DNA of 64,000 nucleotides from Mauremys mutica (Eukaryota; Chordata; Testudines; Geoemydidae). The first letter of the stretch is position 1; the number at the start of each line of letters is the position of its first letter. Position numbers and translations under genes: made by a program. Positions 57,945-64,000 of the stretch are shown piece by piece. The stretch lies in NCBI RefSeq assembly GCF_020497125.1, contig NC_059081.1, positions 13,859,105 through 13,923,104 on the forward strand, written 5' to 3'. The notes beneath the pieces were generated by a model. The model worked only from the letters and a program-made list of their open reading frames with translations, made no database searches and was not told where the DNA came from.

Positions 57945-58329
57945 CCATGGGGTGTTGTAGACGGCTATGGTCCTGTGTGATGAGGGCTGGGCACACAGGA
58001 AGGGCTACTGGTCTGTCCTCTGATAGATTCAACAGCATGGTGAACCAGTGCTAGCAGGGCCATGCTGGTGCTATGAGGATCAATGAATCCCTTTCCTGGT
58101 GAGTCTTGAGGAGGACTTTGTGTATGACAGAGAAGGGCAGGAATGCATATAGCAGGTGACCTGTTCATGAAGGGTGAAAAGCATCTGCGATGGAGCCTGG
58201 GCTGTGGTTCGGAAAGGAGCAGAACCGTTGGCACTTCCTGTTGCTCCACATCGTGAACAGGTCTATGGGGGGGAAGACTCATCTTTGGAAAATTGAAAGA
58301 ACGATATCCACCTTGAGGGACCGTTCGTG

Positions 58330-58690
58330 ACCGTGGAACGAGCGGCTGAAGTGATCGGCTAGCTCGTTTTGTGCCCCCAGAAGGTGGGACACCTCTAGGT
58401 GTATTCAGTGGGTGATGCAAAAGTCCCACAGCCCAAGGACTTCCTGGCACAGGAGAGAGGAGCGAGCACCACCCTGTTTGTTTATATAGAACATCACTGT
58501 GGTGTTGTCCATCAGCACCTACACACACGTGCCCCGAAGGCGGGCCTGGAACATTTGGCATGCCAGACAAACCGCCCTCAGCTCCCTTACATTGATGTGT
58601 AGTGATAGTTCTGCCTGGGACCATTAACCTTGGGTTCTGATATTGCCCAGATGCACTTCCCAACCCACTGACAAGGTGTCTGTGACCAGC
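58330..58690 (-). pseudogene. RNase H domain of the DIRS element
   Basis: Pieces in different frames follow the RNase H order: TDTLSVGWEVHLG with the first Asp (58680-58678), then NVRELRAV with the Glu (about 58599-58577), then LMDNTTVMFYINKQGG with the second Asp (about 58511-58470), then QNELADHFSR (about 58370-58340). The family usually reads TDAS.VGWGAH; the changes are mild. Two frame changes between blocks make it non-functional. Confidence 0.75.
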
Positions 58691-58742
58691 GATAGCGTAG
58701 GTTGCGGATTGACAAAGGGTACTCCTGCACTTTTGGCTGTAG

Positions 58743-59447
58743 TCACCAGAGAAGAGACCCAAGAATGTGAAGGGGGAGGGTAACTATTCTGTCCAGTGGG
58801 TCCCTGCTGGACCTGTACATCTGTGCCAACCATGTCTGGAGGGGCTGAAGACGCAATCTGGCGTGCTGGACCACATATGTGCAAGCCACCATATGCCCCA
58901 GCAGTTTCACGCAATTTCTGGCCGACATTGTGGGGAACTGACGGAGGTTCTCGATAATGTCCCTGAGAACTTGGAAGCGTGGCTCAGGTAGGAATGCCCT
59001 GGCTTGTGTGGAGTCCAAGAGAGCCCCTACAAATTCTATTCTCTGCATCAGTGTTAGTGTGGATTTGGGCACGTTCACTATGAGGCCCAGCCTGAGGTAG
59101 GTGGCATGAGCCAGAGTCACATGTTCTGCAACCTGTGCTTGCGACTTCGCCTTGATGAGCCAGATGTCCATGTACCGGAAAACTTGCACCTGACGTTTGC
59201 GGAGGAAGGCTACTGTGACCGCCATACACTTCGTGAATACCTGGGGGGCTGCCGAGAGCCCAAACAGGAGCACTATGAACTGGTAGTGCTGGTCACTGAC
59301 CACAAAGCAAAAAAAACGTCTGTGGGCCGGGATAATGGAGATATGAAAGTAAGCATCTTTCAAGTTGAGGGTGGCGTACCAGTTCCTCGGATCCAGGGAA
59401 GGAATGATGGAAGCCACCAGGGAGACCATGCAAAACTTTGCTTTCAT
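58743..59447 (-). pseudogene. Reverse transcriptase of the DIRS element, active site lost
   Basis: A 234-codon frame with RT motif A LNLKDAYFHISI (Asp at residue 31), motif B LLFGLSAAPQVFTK (60-73) and motif C at 92-95 reading YMDI followed by WLI. The DIRS family has Y-L/M-D-D-W-L-I, so the second catalytic Asp is replaced by Ile (two base changes). The C-terminal part has EFVGALLDST, SARNCVKLLGHMVA and the connection to RNase H. The fingers N-terminal to residue 5 are cut off by the element's truncation. Confidence 0.9.
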
Positions 59448-59454
59448 ACAACTG

Positions 59455-60110
59455 CAAAATTCTTGGTTCAGGCTTGTAGCAGTGATGAAATAAACTGCTG
59501 GCTTGTTAAATCTCTGGTTGATTCCAAATCATTGGAAGGTCCTCAGTCCCTTGGTTAGAATGCTCCCATTAGTATAAGTTCATAGTCCAGAGATTTGAGC
59601 AGGAAAGAGGCAAAATGATGTTTCCAGAACCTTTTATAGCTTCTCTCAAGTGAAGGAAAACCCGTTGTTCTCCCGTGGAAAATTACAGGTGACAAGATGG
59701 TGTTTGGAGTCAGGTGGGCAAGTCATATGTCCATGCATGATTTCACTTAGTCATAGCAGGAAAGTCCATTAAGAGTAGGTGGGCATCTTCCATTGTGAGT
59801 TAAATGTTTTTTAATGGGTGATTCAACTTAAATATTTCCTTCACAATGTACTGGCTAAACACCTTGTGAATGCTACCCAGAAGCAAACATTTGAAATACA
59901 GGTATAGAGCTAATACTCATAACTTCAGATAAAAAAAAGATACATGCATACAAATAGCATAATCATATTCAGCAAATCGTAACCTTTCCATAGACACCTT
60001 ACTTGACATTGTACAAGATTTGTTGCAATTATATAACAGTGGCAGCAACAATGATCTACATGGTCATATTTTATCAGATAACATCACAATTTCTTTCCCT
60101 ATTTGGATCA
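59455..60110. repeat. Putative unclassified interspersed repeat next to the DIRS
   Basis: The sequence ('ggttcaggcttgtagcagtg', 'aaggtcctcagtcccttgg', 'cataacttcagataaaa', 'gatctacatggtcatatttt') has the feel of a long terminal or non-coding part of a turtle retroelement. I cannot show TG..CA ends, a primer site or coding sequence, so the call rests on recollection. The DIRS match begins where it ends. Confidence 0.3.
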
Positions 60111-60119
60111 GATGCCAGG

Positions 60120-61490
60120 ATTCTTTAGTGACTTACAGGCAATACAAAGCTTTGGGATAAATAAATGTCCCTAGCTGCAGTGCAATATTTATCTGGTGCA
60201 TATCTTGATTAGTTCATTTCACTGGGTGATGAAATAAGATGTTATTGTATAATTTATTACAGGGTGGACAAGACGACACACTCAACTATCAGGCTGCCAA
60301 TATTCATACAAATGAAATCCACATTTTGGCCTAAAAATCTGAAATGGAGATAAACACAAGTTTCCATACTCATACGTCTCTAAGTAAGTTCTAAAAATCA
60401 ATACAAAAAGAGAACTTCATATTATACAGGCAAATAATTGTTTCAAATCCCGTCTTGTGAAAATACTCTTTTCTATTTTGCTTTCTGGAACTGTTTCAGG
60501 GTTTTCCCAATGCAGTTTTAATCCATGAAGTAGAAAAATACAGACTATTTAGTGCTGAAGAAACAAAATTCTCAAAGCAAGCAGCAGTGGTGATTTTAGA
60601 TCATTTTAAAAACAGATTCATTTGGATTTGTAGAGGGAATTCAATGCTTTTTGACAATTTAAGTTCCTTTTAGCATAACCATCCATTTTTTCCCAGCACA
60701 GCAGCAATGGTTCATGCAGGACACCGCATACTGTATAGAAAACAAAATAAAGTGACACAAAAGGTCCCCAAACTGGGCAACCCTTATATTGGTGAGTCGG
60801 TGAGCTCTTACTCATGTAAGCAGTCCCATTGAAGTTACAGCTAAATTGGCCAGACCTATTGATGATTAATACCTTTTGATTTCCACTTTGCAGGTTGTGT
60901 CTGCATTTCAGACTACTGGCAAGTTCAGGAGCAGCACAGTGGCTCATAAACAGACTTGTAAACGTGTGCACCAATTTAAAAAAAAAATAGCGACATCGAT
61001 TCATTCCTTGCATATGCAGTCCTTATGTTTGTGTTAAACTGAACTGCAGGATGGAAGATGAGCATGAAAGGAAATAATTATCAGTTATCTGCATAAAATC
61101 TGCAACAAATTACCTATAAAACTATAACTATCCAAACAGGATGGCATTTACTTTATAGGTTCATGACTTCCTCTCTTTAAAGTTTGCTAAGAAGAAAGTA
61201 ATTACAGTTCTCTTTTGATTGATTAAACACGACATAAATGCTAATATGAAAATAACTTCTGTCCTTCGTTACCCAAGCCTCTGCTTAAAAGCAATTGTGA
61301 AGATAACAGATATAATCTCATCAGTGCTGCCATTTTTAATTTATATGCCACAAATTTAATTTCTGTGTCTTTTTTCTCCAATGGAGAAGGCATATTCTAT
61401 CTTTCATGTTTTAAATTTTGGGTACAGAAGTCAGATGATATTACAACCATAAATCCCCTATTATTTTGTTGTTATATGTCTGGAAATGTA
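60120..61490. other. No recognisable gene
   Basis: AT-rich. The 131-codon minus frame at 61013-60618 has no domain or signal peptide I recognise. Confidence 0.45.
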
Positions 61491-61501
61491 TGTGCCCCCA
61501 G

Positions 61502-61810
61502 TGGGATTAATACTGCTGCTTTATACACAAAAGTAACTGTGTTAATTTCAGTGGGATTCTTGAATCAGGATTTGGCCCATTGTAAAACAGAGAAACACCT
61601 GTTAAGTTTAGTTTGAAAGTATTACACATACTGTACTATCATACTGGTCATATCTTGCTTCCACTGAAGCTTTTGGGGGCCTTTGCCACCTACAGAATAA
61701 GACTGACAAAACGCTTGGGGTCAAATTCTCTATGAAGTTGCAAATCCACAAAATAACTTCAGTGGAGTCACTATGGATTCACACTGGTTCAAATGAGAGC
61801 AGAATTTGAA
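61502..61810. repeat. Two family A palindromic repeats
   Basis: Copy one, 61502-61580: 'gtaactgtgttaatttcagtgggattctt', 'caggatttggccc'. Copy two, 61717-61810: starts 'ggggtcaaattctc' and ends 'gagcagaatttga', an inverted pair, with 'cttcagtggagtcac' as centre. Confidence 0.5.
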
Positions 61811-62589
61811 CTTTCTGTTGCCTGATCCTGGGGCTCCCATATATTAAGTTGGTCCCCAGAATAATTTTAGAGCAACCTGAAGGCTGCTGGAAGTTGTGTT
61901 GATGGTTTATGGCCTCAGCAGACCACTGCAGCAGCAAAGAAATGCTGGGGCAAAGGGATGCCTGCCTCCTAGTCCTTCTGTGGCCATTCTCTTACCAGGG
62001 GCCACAGTGGTTCAACACTAGCCGAGGACCTTTCTGCACAGGGAAGATCCTCCTGGGGCCAGACCTTCAACTTTTAGGGCAGGTTTGTACCAGTGGCGCT
62101 CTGGAACGCTGCTTTAATGCAGCAGAGTACCAGAGCCATAAACTTAAAGGCTGGGAGGAACACTGTAGGTCACCCTGCAAAAGTATAAGTGCTACCCTTA
62201 GGGTTACATTCTAGGGTACGGCTGGTCTGCAGAGAGTGCAGGACAGTAGCCTGTATGTGCAATGAAAATTTACAGTTCACCTTTGCACACCCCTTATTGC
62301 TGTATAAGCTGCCTGTGCTGATTGCAGACACCCCTAATAGGGTGATCAGCGGCCAGTGACTGGCATGACAAGCCCCCTTCTCCCTGCTATGCTGGCAGCA
62401 GAAGAAAAGAGGCATAAGAGTCCGTGTGCCACAGAAGGCTCACTCTGACACTGGGTAACTTTCCCCAAGTGGATTAGGCAGTGTTTAGGGTCAGGTTACA
62501 CTGGCAGTATAAGTACAAAGTAGCCACCCTGAAAAATCTAGCCCTAAATATTAAATCCAATTTCAATTGAGATGAGGTAGTGAAAGTAT

Positions 62590-63060
62590 CCTGCTAATTT
62601 CCTTAGGTAGACTGTTCTAATACCAGATGGGCCTCTCTGGTGTTTTTCCCCTCTCTGTCATACTGTAACCCCTGTCTTGATGCCTTTAACCACTCTAAAT
62701 AATTTCTCTCTTATTTCATTATCCCCACCACAATGTTATTTATAGACTGGCCATGTCCCCTCTTTGCCACCTCTTGTAAGAGATACATATCCAGTTCAGT
62801 AAATTCTGTACATCTCTCCTCACAGGACAGTCCCTTAACTTTTGAATCACCCTTTTGTGTCCCGCTAGCTTTATCAATGCCGTTTCTATATTGTAGTGAC
62901 CAAAACAGAGTGCAACATACTCAGGCTGAATAAAAATGCTCTCTTGTCTTATAAGATTCCGAAAAATACATCCTCAAATAGATTTTCTTTCCTCACACTG
63001 CATTACACTGCATGCTTATGTTAACTCTGCTGGACTGCATTCATCCCTGTGGTAACTCCA
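62590..63060 (-). mobile_element. Very old CR1/L3-type LINE relic
   Basis: In reverse the blocks 'tgtcccctctttgcc', 'gtacatctctcctcacaggac', 'tatattgtagtgaccaaaacagagtgcaacatactcaggctga' follow the order of a CR1 ORF2 end (regions for QRR, LEYC..W and related). It has diverged too far for a frame to survive. Confidence 0.45.
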
Positions 63061-63367
63061 GTGACGTCTACGGAGTTAGACTAAGGAGAATTTGAAAGAA
63101 TTCTTTCCTGGCATTACTGCTCTTTATTCAGTTGTCTCCTGCTGAATATTAATATTTCTCCACAGTTTATTACCTGCATTTACAGACCCATGCTGACTCC
63201 AATCCCCAATATTCAATTTTCTAAATTCTTTATGGCCTTCTGACATTTCCATCTGTGCTCTACCACCCTAGCTCCTCTTAACATGGCATAATTTAATTGA
63301 TGAGGGAAATATTTACTTTGCCTTCTAAAGATTTTAAAATGCTACTGACCCCAATTAGAACAGGTGC

Positions 63368-63640
63368 AGCAAACAGAGCTGTAAACGGAGGGATGTGAGT
63401 GGAAGTTCTGTTGGAGGAGAAGGAAGGAACACTCCTTAGGGGCAGTGAGTGAGTTTTTTTTGTGGGCGTTGTGTGTTTTTTTCTGTTGTGTGGGTTCTTT
63501 TTTTCCCCCTTGTTCAGTTTGTAGAGGATGGTAGGGGGCAGTGTGCTGTGAGAGAAGCGGAGCCCTGATTAGGGGGAGGGGCTTCCCAGAGTAGGGGGCC
63601 TATAAAGGCAGCCGAACGGTCAGCAAACAGAGCTGTAAAC
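63368..63640. repeat. Direct repeat in the CR1 5' UTR
   Basis: An exact 20-bp direct repeat (63368-63387 and 63621-63640) continues with about 30 bp of looser similarity ('gagggatgtgagtggaagtt' against 'gtggcatttgaggggcagtt'). It suggests a tandem duplicated promoter-type unit of about 253 bp. Confidence 0.7.
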
Positions 63641-63754
63641 AGTGGCATTTGAGGGGCAGTTTGGGGGTGGGGGGCTGGTGTTATGGGTTTGTTTTTTCTT
63701 GCCCCTTGGCAGGAATTTAGGTGGGAAGACTATGACAGCTACAGAAGCAACAGA

Positions 63755-63932
63755 GATTGAGCTCAGTGGTTTGAGCATTGGCCTGATAAACCAAGAGTTG
63801 TGAGTTCAGTCCTTGAGGGGGTCACTTCAGGATCTGAGGCAAAATCAGTACTTGGTCCTGCCAGTGAAGGCAGAGGGCTGGACTCGATGACCTTTCAGGG
63901 TCTCTTCCAGCTCAGATAGGTATATCTCCATG
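63755..63932 (+). mobile_element. tRNA-derived turtle SINE, second subtype, inside CR1
   Basis: A box region GAGCTCAGTGGTTTGAGC and B box GTGAGTTCAGTCC are readable. The body 'gggtcacttcaggatctgagg' and 'caaaatcagtacttggtcc' is followed by 'ggctggactcgatgaccttt' and a terminal 'ataggtatatctcca'. AGAG on both sides (63752-63757 region and 63934-63938) may be a short target duplication. The 5' UTR of CR1 resumes directly after it. Confidence 0.85.
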
Positions 63933-63941
63933 GAAGAGACA

Positions 63942-64000
63942 ATGAAGATGACCGGACGTGGAAGCTGTGGGATGTACATGATCCTAGATCCTGAAAAGAG
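63942..64000 (+). CDS. CR1 ORF1 start (partial, cut by window end)
   Basis: Nineteen codons from ATG at 63942 read MKMTGRGSCGMYMILDPEK, open to the window edge. I recognise this as the beginning of a CR1 ORF1 protein: a Cys-containing N-terminus that is followed in the family by a second Cys pair and a coiled coil. ORF1 proteins bind nucleic acid and accompany the LINE RNA. Whether the frame stays open cannot be seen. A second in-frame ATG at 63948 could also be used. Confidence 0.6.
   Translation, partial: MKMTGRGSCGMYMILDPEK

Larger units (their letters stand above)
56505..59450 (-). mobile_element. DIRS-type retrotransposon, 5' truncated and defective
   Basis: Minus-strand order is reverse transcriptase (59447-58743), RNase H (58690-58330), then tyrosine recombinase (57944-56870), then a non-coding end with an inverted repeat (56505-56810). 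This order with a tyrosine recombinase instead of an integrase defines DIRS elements. They replicate through a circular form and leave no target duplication. The gag-like first ORF and the 5' end are missing: the match stops at about 59450, where other repeat-like DNA begins. Stops, shifts, a 52-bp duplication and active-site changes show it is dead. No methyltransferase-like domain is readable between RNase H and recombinase. Confidence 0.85.
63364..64000 (+). mobile_element. CR1 LINE 5' end running off the window
   Basis: Most CR1 copies are 5' truncated; this one keeps the 5' UTR and the start of ORF1. The unit 'cagcaaacagagctgtaaac' occurs at 63368-63387 and again at 63621-63640, 253 bp apart, with loosely similar sequence after each. 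This looks like a duplicated 5' UTR unit. A TATA-like 'cctataaaggc' is at 63600-63610, just before the second copy. A SINE interrupts the UTR at 63755-63932. The rest of the element lies beyond the window. Confidence 0.75.

Noticed and set aside
62160..62450. GC-richer block with 81- and 101-codon frames
   Set aside because: No domain, no TIR or tail found, and frames on both strands.

Overview
The window looks like transposon-rich, non-coding DNA (intergenic or deep intronic) from a turtle, most likely a cryptodire. The main evidence is two tRNA-derived SINEs of the turtle pol III/Cry type (49603-49790 minus, 63755-63932 plus). They have readable A and B boxes, and one carries a CR1-like 3' tail. 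About a dozen CR1 LINE fragments of several subfamilies, a DIRS-type tyrosine-recombinase retroelement, Penelope-like fragments with a GIY-YIG nuclease and many foldback/MITE elements fit the same picture. I found no intact host protein gene, rRNA or tRNA gene, and no CRISPR array. Species-level identity cannot be read from the window.

Layout: 1-10 kb is AT-rich with only small palindromic repeats and one partial MITE. A CR1 with an internal RT deletion lies at 10.07-11.5 kb. A Penelope-like cluster sits at 16.6-18.1 kb: an antisense and a sense GIY-YIG copy head to head, plus a near-identical 180-bp duplicate of their junction. An old LINE with a nested PIF/Harbinger-like MITE is at 19.7-20.4 kb, a 45-bp-arm foldback next to a CR1 at 21.5-22.4 kb, and an old LINE relic at 25-26.3 kb. 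A decayed multi-exon-length coding relic of a transposon-associated family is at 26.8-29.0 kb (minus), with a MITE in it. CR1 copies follow at 30.6-32.5 and 36.3-37.9 kb, then Penelope-type foldbacks with hammerhead-like cores at 39.3-40.0 kb, a MIR at 44.7 kb, CR1 pieces split by other DNA at 45.8-48.3 kb, a GC-rich hAT-like foldback at 49.0-49.4 kb, MITEs at 50.2, 53.5 and 54.8 kb, and a hAT-like element split by a CR1 at 55.4-56.3 kb. A defective DIRS element covers 56.5-59.45 kb. The window ends in a CR1 5' end (5' UTR and first ORF1 codons) that was itself hit by a SINE.

Nothing forms an operon or pathway. The functional logic is that of mobile elements: SINEs borrow CR1 tails, MITEs depend on absent transposases, and the large elements (DIRS, CR1, Penelope) all carry visible inactivating lesions. 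Family names are assigned from motifs and remembered family features, not from a search; boundaries are good to a few bases where TSDs are given and to tens of bases elsewhere.
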